Of a DNA stretch of 64,000 nucleotides, positions 1-8,769 are shown piece by piece. This DNA is from Streptomyces asoensis. GTDB taxonomy: Bacteria > Actinomycetota > Actinomycetes > Streptomycetales > Streptomycetaceae. How positions within the stretch are numbered: the first letter of the stretch is position 1; each line of letters opens with the position of its first letter. Under the pieces are notes generated by a model. That model had not been told where the DNA came from. It did no database searches and saw only the letters and a list, made by a program, of their open reading frames with translations. The DNA lies in NCBI RefSeq assembly GCF_013085465.1, contig NZ_CP049838.1, positions 1,240,001 to 1,304,000 on the forward strand, written 5' to 3'. Both the position numbers and the translations under genes were made by a program.

Positions 1-129
1 GCAGACCGCGGCCCAGGGAGTTCTCGGAGTGGGACGGGGCACGGCGGGGGTTCCTCTCGATGATGCCGATTGTGGCGTGGGTCAGGGGGCACACCGGCTG
101 TGGTGCCCGCGGGCCCCGCCGACGGTGTG

Positions 130-975
130 TCAGCTCTGCGCCCGGCCCACGGGCCACACCTGCGCGGTCCGCAGGGCCGCGATCACGCCACCGTCGGCCA
201 GAAGGTCGGACCCGGTGATGAAGCCGGCCTGGTGCCCGAGCAGGAAGGCCGCCGCCTCGGCGACGTCGTCAGGAGTGCCGATGCGTCCGGCGGCCGACGT
301 CTCGATCATCTGGCGGTATCCCTCGCCGCCGGGGCCGGACATCTCGTCCTGGGCCAGGGGGGTGGAGATGATGCCGGGGCTGATGCAGTTGATGCGGGCG
401 CCGTGCCTGCCCCACTCGACGGCGGCGGCCTGCACGCGCAGCGCGTTGCCCCGCTTGGACAGGGCGTAGGCGGCGCCGGAGTCGCCCACCTTCTCGGGGG
501 CGAGGAACGGCAGGGCGAGCAGCTCGGCGACGGGGGTGGTCGCCAGCGCGCGCTCGGTGTCGTACGGGTAGGCACCCGCCATGTGGCCGGCCATGCTGGA
601 GATGACGACACCGGCGCCGCCGGGCGCGATGACGCGCGCGAACTCGTCGAGGACCAGCGCGGTGCCGAGCAGGTCGACGTGCAGGACCTGCTCCGTGGTG
701 CCCTGTACGGGCGAGACCCCGGCGCTGTGCACGACCTGCGTGACGGGGCCCAGCTCCGCGGCCGCGTCGGCGAGCCGGGCGACCGCGTCGTGCTCGGACA
801 CGTCGACGAGGTGCGTGCTCACGTCATGGCCCGCGCCGCGAAGCTGTTCGGCGGCGACGCCCAGTGCCTTGTCGCTGTAGTCGGCGAGCAGCACGGTCCG
901 GCCGATGCCCACCCGACGGGCGATCGCCAGGCCGATGCCGCCCGCGCCGATGATGACCACTACGTCCTTGTCCAT
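130..975 (-). CDS. SDR family oxidoreductase
   Basis: NAD(P)-dependent short-chain dehydrogenase/reductase of 281 aa. The N-terminus has the Rossmann glycine motif GAGGIG, followed by a VVHSAG segment (the NNAG equivalent), a serine-containing ISSMAG strand and the catalytic YALSK (YxxxK). The C-terminal ISPGIISTPL and TGSDLLADGG segments are typical of classical SDRs. The ATG at 975 is preceded by a GGGAGA ribosome binding site. The gene lies downstream of an MmyB-like regulator on the same strand, a pairing known to be common for that regulator family. A palindrome 125 bp upstream recurs upstream of the regulator, so the regulator probably controls this gene. The substrate cannot be predicted. 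Confidence 0.9.
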   Translation of the reverse strand: MDKDVVVIIGAGGIGLAIARRVGIGRTVLLADYSDKALGVAAEQLRGAGHDVSTHLVDVSEHDAVARLADAAAELGPVTQVVHSAGVSPVQGTTEQVLHVDLLGTALVLDEFARVIAPGGAGVVISSMAGHMAGAYPYDTERALATTPVAELLALPFLAPEKVGDSGAAYALSKRGNALRVQAAAVEWGRHGARINCISPGIISTPLAQDEMSGPGGEGYRQMIETSAAGRIGTPDDVAEAAAFLLGHQAGFITGSDLLADGGVIAALRTAQVWPVGRAQS

Positions 976-1432
976 GGTCTGTCTCCCTGGGAGCGAAAAG
1001 GGTGGGGTCTGTGCAGAGGAAGGGCTCTTCCACGAACATCCAGCCTGCTCCGCGGCCCCGCGATGTGGCAGACCGGGCGGTGCCCTGGAGCGCTGTTCAG
1101 TGACCTGTCAGGGCACCCCTCGGACGGTCACGCGGCCCTGGCGAGAAGGCTGCGGCGGGGTGACCGACATGGGTTCGTGGATTTGCCCGGATACGCCGGG
1201 CTCGGCAAGGGCGGCGCGGGTGTCGATGCCGGTGATCGGTCCGAGGGCCACGGTGCTGTCGACGACGACCGCTGACGGCTGTGATCTCGGCGCACGCTCC
1301 AGCCTGTGCCGGGCGTCGGCGAGCCGCCAGGGAGTGTTTTACGTACGACTCCCGTGCCTACGTCCGGCAGCAGCAGTCAACCCCAGCCGGCGCATGGCGT
1401 GATGACGCGATGACGTGCCTGATGCCTGTTCG
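976..1432. other. Intergenic region without a recognisable gene
   Basis: A stretch of about 460 bp between the SDR gene and the upstream regulator, both on the minus strand. Apart from the palindrome at 1100-1116, I see no convincing coding sequence. It is long enough to hold the SDR's own promoter, so the two genes need not be co-transcribed. Confidence 0.5.
1100..1116. promoter_or_regulatory. Palindromic operator candidate, site 1
   Basis: The site reads GTGACCTGTCAGGGCAC, which fits the palindrome GTGnCCTGnCAGGnCAC with every paired position matching. It lies 125-141 bp upstream of the SDR start. A near-copy at 2394-2410 lies upstream of the MmyB-like regulator. The two-copy pattern before a regulator and its presumed target suggests an operator of that regulator. 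Confidence 0.55.
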
Positions 1433-2338
1433 CTACTGCGCAGGCGACGCCGACGGTTTCGAGGCCCGGTCCCGCGCGTCCCGCGCGGCCTTGTCGAGGA
1501 GGACCATCGCGTCGTAGTCACGGGTGTCGGGCTCGGCGTAGAAGACGACCAGGTGCTGGCCGTTGGTGCCGTTCAGCGTCATGCCCTGGTAGCCGAGGGC
1601 CAGGTCGCCGACCTCGGGATGGTGGTAGGCATGGCGACCCCCGGTGTTTCCCCTCACGTCGTACCGGTCCCACATGCGAACGAACTCCGGGCTCTTGCGC
1701 AGGAGTTCGTCGACGATGAGAGCGAGGTCGGGGGCGCCCGGCTCGATGCCGGCCAAGCCCCGTAGCCATGCGACGCAGCTGCGGACCGCGTTGTCCCAGT
1801 CGTCCCACAGTTCACGGGCCGTGGGGTGGAGAAAGACGTAGCGCGCGAGGTTGCGCTGCTCGCCCTGCCAGTCCTCGATACCGGCGAACAGTCGAAGTCC
1901 GCCGGGGTTGGCGGCGAGCAGTTCGAAGGTGCGGCCGACCACGTACGCGGGATTGGGCCGCAGGCTCTCCAGGATCAGCTGGGTGCCCGGGGGAAGGGAC
2001 CGGCTGGGCACCGTCGCAGACGCGGTCACGTGCCCGTCGGCGCTCGCGGCCAGCTCCCGCAGATGCTTGTGCTCGGCCTCCTCCAGACGCAGAACGCGTG
2101 CGATGGCGTCGATCACGGACGGGCTGGGACGGGTCTCGGTCCCGCGCTCCAGGCGCGCGTAGTAGTCGATGCTGATGCCCGCGAGGGTGGCCAGTTCCTC
2201 GCGGCGCAGCCCGGGCGTACGGCGCACCCCGGAGCTGACCGGCAGACCGACGTCGCCGGGCGTCACCCGGGTGCGGCGGGCTCTCAGGAACCGTCCCAGC
2301 TCTGTGCCGCCGCTGCCGCTGTGCTGCTCACGTGCCAT
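1433..2338 (-). CDS. XRE-family regulator with MmyB-like ligand-binding domain
   Basis: Transcriptional regulator of about 301 aa. An N-terminal Cro/C1-type helix-turn-helix (LGRFLRARRTRVTP, then LRREELATLAGISIDYYARLERG) is followed by the MmyB-like C-terminal domain, with landmarks NPAYVVGRTFELLAAN, the R-x-VFLHP segment and a late GDLALGYQGM strand. This family is structurally known from an MmyB-like regulator that binds a fatty-acid-like ligand. Members in actinomycetes often sit beside SDR genes, as here. The ATG at 2338 is preferred over an upstream in-frame start because the helix-turn-helix begins soon after it. A palindrome at 2394-2410 suggests autoregulation. Confidence 0.9.
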   Translation of the reverse strand: MAREQHSGSGGTELGRFLRARRTRVTPGDVGLPVSSGVRRTPGLRREELATLAGISIDYYARLERGTETRPSPSVIDAIARVLRLEEAEHKHLRELAASADGHVTASATVPSRSLPPGTQLILESLRPNPAYVVGRTFELLAANPGGLRLFAGIEDWQGEQRNLARYVFLHPTARELWDDWDNAVRSCVAWLRGLAGIEPGAPDLALIVDELLRKSPEFVRMWDRYDVRGNTGGRHAYHHPEVGDLALGYQGMTLNGTNGQHLVVFYAEPDTRDYDAMVLLDKAARDARDRASKPSASPAQ

Positions 2339-2393
2339 GTCTTTCAGTGTGGCAGCCCCGTGACCGGTGTGGCGAAGCACGAGACGGCGAGGG

Positions 2394-2410
2394 GTGCCCT
2401 GTCACAGCAC
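2394..2410. promoter_or_regulatory. Palindromic operator candidate, site 2
   Basis: GTGCCCTGTCACAGCAC matches the 1100-1116 palindrome at nearly all conserved positions and lies 56-72 bp upstream of the regulator start at 2338. Flanking bases are also shared in inverted orientation (GTTCAGTG on one side, CCCTCG on the other), so the conserved element is longer than the palindrome. Confidence 0.55.
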
Positions 2411-2659
2411 TGAACACGGCAGCCTGGCGCAGCACGGTCTGTCACCGGTCGGGTCCACCCGTCAAGCTGAGGGCTTGCGGATGATCCCCCGGTTCCGCAG
2501 CGTGCTTGCGGGCCCGTGGGCATGCCCGTGGTGAACGGGGTGACGATCCCCGACGTCCTGCGCGCCCGCTTGCCGATCGTGACGACGCTGCTCATCGTGA
2601 CCTCGCAGCCGCCCGCCTGCGGCGAGGACCACATCCGTACGTACGAAGGAGACCGACCC

Positions 2660-2934
2660 ATGGCGACGGCATGGACGAACGACGAGCTCGACAGGGTCGG
2701 GTCGGCGGAGGAACCGGTGATCGCGTCCGTGTGCCGTGACGGTGCGCCGAGCAAGCCACGGACGATCTGGGTCGCGCGCGTGAGTGACGGGATCTACGTC
2801 CGTTCGGTGTACGGCCCACCTCCGACTGGTTCTGCCTGAAGGGCGTGGGAGGTGCCCCCATCGCCGCGGAGATCATCAAGGCCATCACGAGCCCCGAGGC
2901 GTCCTCCACGGCTATGCGGCTCATGCCGCGCTGA
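2660..2934 (+). pseudogene. DUF2255-like protein, frameshifted
   Basis: A clear GAAGGAGA ribosome binding site precedes an ATG at 2660 and a reading frame starting MATAWTNDELDRVG. The segments EEPVIASVCRDG, PRTIWVARV and IYVRSVYG match the start of the DUF2255 family, whose function is unknown. At about 2815 the frame breaks: the expected SDWF continues in another frame (TSDWFCLKGVGG) and runs to a stop near 2934. The gene is therefore frameshifted, and the tail after the shift may come from a different gene. Without a sequencing error it cannot make a full DUF2255 domain. Confidence 0.55.
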
Positions 2935-3019
2935 CCCCGGATTCCCGAACATCCCGCGCACTGAGCGGGCCTCCCGCGGCTTCCCGCCGCGCTCGCACCA
3001 CCCGCCCAGGAGATGAAAC

Positions 3020-3553
3020 GTGCTCGGTCTCGAACTCGTCGTGGTCCTGTGCGCGACCGTGCTCGTGTGCCAGGTCGCGGGAGACCGCCTCCGTATCCCC
3101 CCGCCCATCTTCGTGACCTCCGGCGTCATCATGCTGACCCCCGTGGTGCAGGGCCTGCTCCTGCCCCGAGTGGTCCGCTGGGCCCGGCTGCCCCACGACA
3201 CGTCCGCCGAGGAGGAGCGCTCCCTCGCCGAGACCACCGCCGCCGAGGAGGCCCTCAAGGCACTGCCGGACGTGGCCGCCGACCTCGGCACCGCTCCGGA
3301 GGTCGCCGAATGGACCCGCCGCGAGTACGAGACCCGCCTCCGCGTCGTGCGCGCAGACGACGACTCCGACGACGTGGTCCTGAGCCACAAGGAGGACTAC
3401 ACCGCCCTGCGCCTCGCCCTCCTCGCCCGCAAACGCGCCACCGTCGTCAGACTCCGCGACGAGAACCACATCGACGACACCGTGCTGCGCCAGGTGCAGG
3501 CGTACCTCGACATCGAGGAAGTACGCCTGTCCGGAGCCGAGTTGAGCGACTGA
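3020..3553 (+). pseudogene. Na+/H+ antiporter (CPA1-type) with a large internal deletion
   Basis: A 177-aa frame with a GTG start and an AGGAG site. Residues 1-30 are the first membrane helix of an NhaP/CPA1-type sodium/proton antiporter (LGLELVVVLCATVL, then RLRIPPPI). Residue 31 onwards jumps directly to the last helix and the cytoplasmic tail (FVTSGVIMLTPVVQGLLLP, then EERSLAETTAAEEAL and ARKRATVVRLRDE). Family members are about 520-540 aa, so roughly 350 residues including all the ion-translocating helices are gone, yet the frame stays open. It cannot transport ions as an antiporter. A residual two-helix membrane protein could be made, but a pseudogene is more likely. Confidence 0.75.
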
Positions 3554-3619
3554 CCCGCCCCCGTCCCTCATGTCCCGCCTCACGCGCAGCCACATCTGCG
3601 CCCCTTCGAGAAAAGTGCG

Positions 3620-4657
3620 ATGAACCACATGGAAATCTCCACAGCAGTCCCCGCCGTCCTCCCCCTGAAGAAGCGGTTCAGGCTCGCGGCGGCGATCGCC
3701 GCGACGGCGGCCGTTCTCGTCTCGGCCCCCCACGCGTCCGCGACGACGGGACAGACGTCCCACAAGCCGGTCGTCACCAACGTGAAGACCCTCGCCACCA
3801 TCGACTTCACCTCCGGCGACTCCCCTGAGAACATCACCGTCAACCCGGACAGCTCGCTGACCATCTCCATGCTGGGCAGCGTGGCGGGCAAGCGTCCGGC
3901 ACTGGTGCGGATCGACCCGTCCGGGCGCGGCAAGGTGATCGTCGCCGGGCAGCAGGGCGACACGTTCACCGGCAACACCCGCGACCGCAACGGCAACATC
4001 TACTACAACGTGGCCTCCTCCAACGCCTCCCGGGCCGGCATATGGAAGCTGCCTCCCGGCGGCACCCCGCGCCGGATCGCCGCCCTGCCCACCGACGGAC
4101 TCCCCAACGGCCTGGCCCTCGACTCCACCGGACGCACCCTGTACGCGGCCGACAGCAACAAGGCCACCGTCTGGACCGTCCCGTCCTCCGGCGGAACGGC
4201 GACCGCCTGGCTGACCGGCCCCGCCCTCGCGGCAGACCCGTCCGCACCCGTACCCCTCGGGGCGAACGGGCTCCGCTTCCACAAGGGCGCCGTCTGGGTC
4301 TCCAACCTCGCGAAGGGCACCCTGCTGCGGATCCCGGTCACCGCCACCGGCGCCCCCGGCCGGATCCACACCGTCACCAGCAGCCTCACCGGCGTCGACG
4401 ACTTCAACTTCCTCAGCGACCGCTCCGATGTGGTGTTCGCCGCGCAGAACGGCGTCAACCAGATCGCGGTCGTCCACCCCGACGGGACCACCGAGACCGT
4501 CCTGAGCGCCTCGGACGGCCTCGCTTCCCCCACCTCCACGGCGGTACGCGGAAACCGGCTCTACATCACCAACGCCGGTCTCATCGAGCCCCACGACGCG
4601 AAGGTGCAGCGCGGAACGATCGACCCCGCCGCACTGAACTGCGGCCCGACCGCCTGA
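3620..4657 (+). CDS. Secreted SMP-30/NHL-like beta-propeller protein
   Basis: A 345-aa exported protein. The N-terminus has basic residues (LKKRFR), a hydrophobic stretch (AAAIAATAAVLVSA) and an AHASAT-like signal peptidase site near residue 40. The rest is a six-bladed propeller of the SMP-30/gluconolactonase/NHL type, with repeats such as RDRNGNIYYN, LPNGLALDSTGRTLY, GANGLRFHKGAVWVSN and TAVRGNRLYITNAG. These spaced Asn/Gly/Asp turns resemble the lactonase family, but I cannot confirm metal ligands. It may be an extracellular lactonase or a binding protein. The TetR gene converges on it from the other side. Confidence 0.75.
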   Translation: MNHMEISTAVPAVLPLKKRFRLAAAIAATAAVLVSAPHASATTGQTSHKPVVTNVKTLATIDFTSGDSPENITVNPDSSLTISMLGSVAGKRPALVRIDPSGRGKVIVAGQQGDTFTGNTRDRNGNIYYNVASSNASRAGIWKLPPGGTPRRIAALPTDGLPNGLALDSTGRTLYAADSNKATVWTVPSSGGTATAWLTGPALAADPSAPVPLGANGLRFHKGAVWVSNLAKGTLLRIPVTATGAPGRIHTVTSSLTGVDDFNFLSDRSDVVFAAQNGVNQIAVVHPDGTTETVLSASDGLASPTSTAVRGNRLYITNAGLIEPHDAKVQRGTIDPAALNCGPTA

Positions 4658-4687
4658 ACCTGCCGCAGCCCGGTATCCGTGTCGTAC

Positions 4688-5326
4688 CTATCGCGGTGCG
4701 AGTGCGGCGAAGGCCTCGTCGAGCAGATCGTCGAGGTCGAGGTGGCCGTCGGAGGCGGTCCAGTGGTTGACGGCGATGTTCAGGCAGTCCACCGCGGCGG
4801 CGGCGCGTACCAGCGGGCCCAGGGCCGTGGGTCGCGAGGGATCGCCGCGTTCGGCGAGGGCCTGGGCGATGACGGGGCGCCAGCCGTTCTGCTTCTCCAG
4901 GGTGCGGGCGCCCAGTGCGGGAGTCTCCATGATCAGGCGAGACATCGCGAGGGCGCCGTCCGGGGCCTGGCGGTAGGACTCGGTGACGGTGTCCAACGCG
5001 CGCCGAAGGGCCGTCCGGTCGTCCTCGCCGGCGGGCCGGGCACGTACCGCATCGGCGACTTGCTCGCCCTGCCCGTCGACGGCGCCCAGCACTGCGTCCT
5101 CCTTGCTGCCGAAATAGCGCAGGAAGGTACTGCGGGACACGCCGGAGGCCGCGGCCAGGTCATTGACGGTGACTTTCTCGAACCCCTCACGGCGGAACAG
5201 GTCGAAGGCCACCTTGGCGAGCTCGGACTGGATGGCCGTCCGCGCGATGTCCCTCGTGCTCGTACGTGCTGCTCCTGCTGCTCCGCTCAAACAGGCCGAC
5301 CGAACCGGCCGGCAGGCGCGGCGCAT
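4688..5326 (-). CDS. TetR family regulator
   Basis: A 212-aa TetR-type repressor. Its N-terminal DNA-binding domain contains VAFDLFRREGFEKVTVNDLAAASGVSRSTFLRYFGSKEDAV at about residues 38-80. The C-terminal half, with ALDTVTESYRQ and PALGARTLEKQ, resembles the ligand domains of regulators related to the MftR/AcrR groups. The gene is divergent from the CPBP protease at 5445 across a 118-bp gap and may control that gene and itself. The first 20-25 residues look low in conservation, so translation may start further downstream than 5326. Confidence 0.85.
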   Translation of the reverse strand: MRRACRPVRSACLSGAAGAARTSTRDIARTAIQSELAKVAFDLFRREGFEKVTVNDLAAASGVSRSTFLRYFGSKEDAVLGAVDGQGEQVADAVRARPAGEDDRTALRRALDTVTESYRQAPDGALAMSRLIMETPALGARTLEKQNGWRPVIAQALAERGDPSRPTALGPLVRAAAAVDCLNIAVNHWTASDGHLDLDDLLDEAFAALAPR

Positions 5327-5444
5327 CCCCCGTGAGAGCTACCCGGACCGTCCCTGCGCGGGTGATTCGCGGATGCCGGCGGATTTCTAGCGTGGCCGTC
5401 AGGTCGGTCGCCGTCGGAGTGGCCGTTGCCACAGGGAGGTCACG

Positions 5445-6323
5445 ATGAGCACGCCGTCCGCCGAACAGCACGACGCAGGGTCCCGCCCGGACGAGGACGG
5501 TGGCGGCCGGAGTGGTCGTCTCGGCCTGATCGTCCGCGCTCCGCTCGGCTGGATGCTGACGGGCATGGTGGGTGTGGGCCTGGTCTCGGGGCTGACCGCG
5601 ACCGGCCCCGGGCCGGTGCCGGTTCTGGGCGCGGTCGCCGCGGTCGCCGTGTACTGGGTGGTGATGCGCCGGGTCGCGGGACGCTCCACGCCGGAGATCG
5701 CCCGGCAGGGAGCCGGCCAGGAGGCGCTGCGCGGCGGTGCGGTCGGCCTGGGCTTCGTCCTGGTCTCCGCCCTCCTGATCACGGTGTTCGGAGGCTACTC
5801 GTTCTCCTGGGCGGGCAACGGCTTCTTCTCCGTCGTCTGGTCCGCGGCGATGGTGCAGGCCGGCGCCGCGGTCACCGAGGAGCTGATGTTCCGCGGTTTC
5901 GCCCTCCAGGCTCTGGAACAGCGGTGGGGCAGCCGGGCTGCCATCGTGATCACCGGGCTGTTCTTCGGCGTCGCCCACCTGGGTGCTCCGGGAGCCGGCG
6001 TGTGGAGCGCGCTCGCCATCGCCCTGGAGGCCGGTGTGATGCTCGGCGTCGCGTTCCTGTGGCGGCGTAACATCTGGTTCGTCACGGGTCTGCACTTCGC
6101 CTGGAACACCGCCGAGCAACTGCTCGGCATCCCGGTCTCCGGACACACTCCCAAGGGTCTGTTCACGGTCGACACCCACGGCTCTGCCCTGCTCAGCGGC
6201 GGCACCTTCGGTCTGGAGACGTCGATCGTGCCCGTCCTCATCGGTGTGCTGCTCACCGTCCCGATGTTCGTCCTCGCCGGCCGGAGCGGCCGTCTGCGGC
6301 CCCGGCGTCTCGTCCAGCACTGA
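5445..6323 (+). CDS. CPBP family intramembrane glutamic endopeptidase
   Basis: A 292-aa membrane protein of the CAAX-protease/bacteriocin-processing (CPBP, ABI) family. The hallmark motifs are present: EELMFRG (EExxxR), FFGVAHL (FxxxH) and the late HFAWN (HxxxN/B). At least six hydrophobic segments flank them, including GWMLTGMVGVGLVSGL and a final VPVLIGVLLTVPMFVLA. The ATG at 5445 has a GGGAGG site. Its position directly before a histidine kinase/response regulator pair on the same strand suggests a joint role in envelope sensing, possibly one operon with a 49-bp gap. The substrate is unknown. Confidence 0.88.
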   Translation: MSTPSAEQHDAGSRPDEDGGGRSGRLGLIVRAPLGWMLTGMVGVGLVSGLTATGPGPVPVLGAVAAVAVYWVVMRRVAGRSTPEIARQGAGQEALRGGAVGLGFVLVSALLITVFGGYSFSWAGNGFFSVVWSAAMVQAGAAVTEELMFRGFALQALEQRWGSRAAIVITGLFFGVAHLGAPGAGVWSALAIALEAGVMLGVAFLWRRNIWFVTGLHFAWNTAEQLLGIPVSGHTPKGLFTVDTHGSALLSGGTFGLETSIVPVLIGVLLTVPMFVLAGRSGRLRPRRLVQH

Positions 6324-6372
6324 GACGGGGCCGACTCACGGGACAGCGGCTCATTGGAGGAAGAGGCAAGCG

Positions 6373-7644
6373 ATGTTCCATCAGGGCCTTTTGCGGACAG
6401 CGTGGTTGCGGATACCGCTCGAACGGTGGAAGGAGCAGGACGCCTTCCTCAAGGATGGTGTCCTCGCCCTGGCGCTTACCCTGCTGGCCTTCGTGCCGAC
6501 CCTGTCGGCCATCGGGGCGCAGATCGGCGATCTGCCCGAGCGGCCGGCGAACGCGCCGGCCCTCGGACTGATCCTGGCGCAGACCCTGCCGTTGGCGGCC
6601 CGCCGTCGCTGGCCCGCGGGCTGTCTGGCTGTCGTCGCCGTCGCGTTCGCCGTGCACCAGGCGCTGGGTTTCGCGACGACGTTCGGCAGCATGGGGCTGT
6701 ATCTGGCGCTGTACTCGTCCGGAGCCCACCAGGTCCGCTTCCGCCAGGGTCTGGCGGGCGTGGCGAGTGCGGGGTATGTGGCGCTGGCCGTCGTCCTGCA
6801 CCGGCTCGGCTCCCCACAGGACGTGACGGACTATCTCGCGTTCTATCTGGTGCTGGCCGCGGTCCGGTTGGCGGGGAGCGGTGTGCGAAAGCGGCGCGGG
6901 GAAGAGGCGGAACGGCGGCGGCTGGCCGCCGAGGTGGCCACTGCCGCCGAGCGGGCGCGGATCGCCCGGGAGCTGCACGACGTGGTCACCCACCATGTGA
7001 CGGCCATGGTGGTGCAGGCGGACGCGGCGCAGTTCCTGATCACGTCCGCGCCGGAACGGGCCGCTACGGGCATGGCCTCCGTCAGCGACACCGGCCGCCG
7101 GGCCCTGACGGAGCTGCGGTATCTGCTCGGGGTGCTGGAGGCGACCGGCGAGTCCACGACCGCCGGGTCCGCGACCGACGGCCCCGCCCATGAAGGCTCC
7201 TCGCACGGGAGCCGGGGACCCGCCCTCGGCCGGGTGGGAGACCTCGTCGAGCAGGCCCGCAGGTCGGGTCAGCCGGTAAAGCTCAGCGAGCGGGGCGAGC
7301 GGCGGCCCCGGAGCGTGGACGTGGAGCTGGCCGCGTACCGGGTGGTACAGGAAGCGCTCACCAACGCGATGAAGTACGCGACCGGGCAGCCGACATGGGT
7401 CCTGGTCCGGCACGGCGAGGATCGCGTCGAGATCGGGGTGACCACCGACGGCCCCGCCCCCGTCACCTCGCCGGCGGCCGTACCGGCCACCCGCGAGCCG
7501 GGCCCCGAGGGCGGACGAGGGCTGGCCGGGCTGCGTGCCCGGGTGCGGATGCTCGATGGTGAACTGGAGGCCGGACCCCGGCCCGGGGGCGGGTTCGAGG
7601 TCCGTGCCACGATTCCGTCCGAGCCCGAGCCCGTTCAGGAGTGA
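6373..7644 (+). CDS. NarL-type sensor histidine kinase
   Basis: A 423-aa sensor kinase. The N-terminal half has several hydrophobic helices (DGVLALALTLLAFVPTL, CLAVVAVAFAVHQAL, MGLYLALYSSG, YLAFYLVLAAVRLAG). A coiled linker rich in Arg/Glu leads to the HisKA_3 phosphoacceptor box ARELHDVVTHHVTAM. The C-terminal HATPase domain has the N-box VVQEALTNAMKYA and a glycine-rich GRGLAGLRARV lid. The ATG at 6373 follows a strong GGAGGAAGAGG site. It is separated by 4 bp from the response regulator and is certainly co-transcribed with it. Confidence 0.93.
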   Translation: MFHQGLLRTAWLRIPLERWKEQDAFLKDGVLALALTLLAFVPTLSAIGAQIGDLPERPANAPALGLILAQTLPLAARRRWPAGCLAVVAVAFAVHQALGFATTFGSMGLYLALYSSGAHQVRFRQGLAGVASAGYVALAVVLHRLGSPQDVTDYLAFYLVLAAVRLAGSGVRKRRGEEAERRRLAAEVATAAERARIARELHDVVTHHVTAMVVQADAAQFLITSAPERAATGMASVSDTGRRALTELRYLLGVLEATGESTTAGSATDGPAHEGSSHGSRGPALGRVGDLVEQARRSGQPVKLSERGERRPRSVDVELAAYRVVQEALTNAMKYATGQPTWVLVRHGEDRVEIGVTTDGPAPVTSPAAVPATREPGPEGGRGLAGLRARVRMLDGELEAGPRPGGGFEVRATIPSEPEPVQE

Positions 7645-7648
7645 CCCC

Positions 7649-8341
7649 GTGAGCGATGCGCCACCACCGATCCGTGTGCTCGTCTGCGACGACCAGGAAC
7701 TGGTGCGGACCGGCTACGTCACCATCTTCTCGGCCCAGCCCGACATGGAGGTCGTCGGCGAGGCCGAGAACGGGCACGCGGCGGTGGAAGCCGCGCGGCG
7801 GCTGCGCCCCGACGTGGTCGTGATGGACATCCGGATGCCCCTGCTCGACGGCATCCAGGCGACCCGGCAACTGGCCGGCCCCGGCGCCGGGGAACCGCCG
7901 AAGGTGCTGGTCGTCACGACGTTCAACGTCGACGCCCATGTCTACGACGCGCTGCGCGCCGGAGCCAGCGGCTTCCTCCTCAAGGACGCGCCGCCCGCGG
8001 AGCTGGTGAACGGCATCCGGACCGTCGCCCGGGGCGAGGCCCTGCTGGCGCCCGCCGTCACCCGCCACCTCATCGGCCACTACGCCGAGCACCTACGCCC
8101 GGCCGAGTCCTCCCGGCCGGCCAGAGAGGACGTCGTACGCGCGCTGACGCCCCGCGAACTGGAGGTGCTCCGGCAGATGGCCGAGGGGTTGTCGAACGCG
8201 GAGATTGCGGCGGAGCTGTACATCACCCCCGAGACGGTCAAGACCTATGTCTCGCGGATCCTGGCCAAACTCGCCCTGCGCGACCGGGTCCAGGCGGTCG
8301 TCCTCGCCTACCGGCTCGGACTGGCGTCCGGCACACCGTGA
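7649..8341 (+). CDS. NarL/LuxR family response regulator
   Basis: A 230-aa regulator starting at the GTG at 7649, 4 bp after the kinase stop. The receiver domain (IRVLVCDDQELVRTGY) has the phosphoacceptor Asp in VVMDIRMP, the conserved Thr in VVTTF and the Lys in LLKDAP. The C-terminal LuxR-type helix-turn-helix is LTPRELEVLRQMAEGLSNAEIAAELYITPETVKTYVSRIL-like and complete. It forms a two-component system with the preceding kinase. Its target genes cannot be told from the sequence, though the CPBP protease just upstream is an obvious candidate. Confidence 0.94.
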   Translation: MSDAPPPIRVLVCDDQELVRTGYVTIFSAQPDMEVVGEAENGHAAVEAARRLRPDVVVMDIRMPLLDGIQATRQLAGPGAGEPPKVLVVTTFNVDAHVYDALRAGASGFLLKDAPPAELVNGIRTVARGEALLAPAVTRHLIGHYAEHLRPAESSRPAREDVVRALTPRELEVLRQMAEGLSNAEIAAELYITPETVKTYVSRILAKLALRDRVQAVVLAYRLGLASGTP

Positions 8342-8769
8342 ACCGGCGGGCCGGACCGGCACCCCACCCGCACCCGCACCCGCGAAGCACAGCCACAGCC
8401 ACAGCCACCGGCACCGGCTCAGCGCCGATCCATCGGTTGATCTGCGGCGGTGAGCCCGACTGCTGGTCGCGAACAGGCCCCGCAAAGCTGGGGTTCATTG
8501 GACATCTGTCCTGCCTGTCGTCATTCGATGGCTTCTTGACGAAGGCGGTCACGGCAGGTCCCACGGCTTCGTTCCGGGGACCGGGACGCACCGTTCCACG
8601 ATTGCCTACGCGCCGATGAGGGTTGCAGTGTCCGGTGGGCGATGCACAGGCCCTGCTTCGCCTCTTCCTCGGTTCCGCACCGGACGGGGTCCTCGTGTTC
8701 CAAAGGCCGCGTTGTTCCTGGGTGCGACAGGACCAGCCTCCATCCGGGCTCACATGCTCATGTTCGCCG
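8342..8769. other. Intergenic region with short tandem repeats
   Basis: A stretch of about 430 bp between convergent genes. Positions 8361-8415 hold hexamer tandem repeats (CACCCG followed by CAGCCA, each about three times). A CCTGGGTG at about 8716 resembles one half of the 21-bp operator described at 9861, but the other half is absent. I see no supported gene here. Confidence 0.5.

Noticed and set aside
70..1275. A 401-aa open frame on the plus strand
   Set aside because: It is antisense to the SDR gene, has no recognisable motif, and its composition is that of a GC-rich shadow frame.
8716..8736. A sixth copy of the 21-bp operator
   Set aside because: Only the left half CCTGGGTG is present; the right half does not match.
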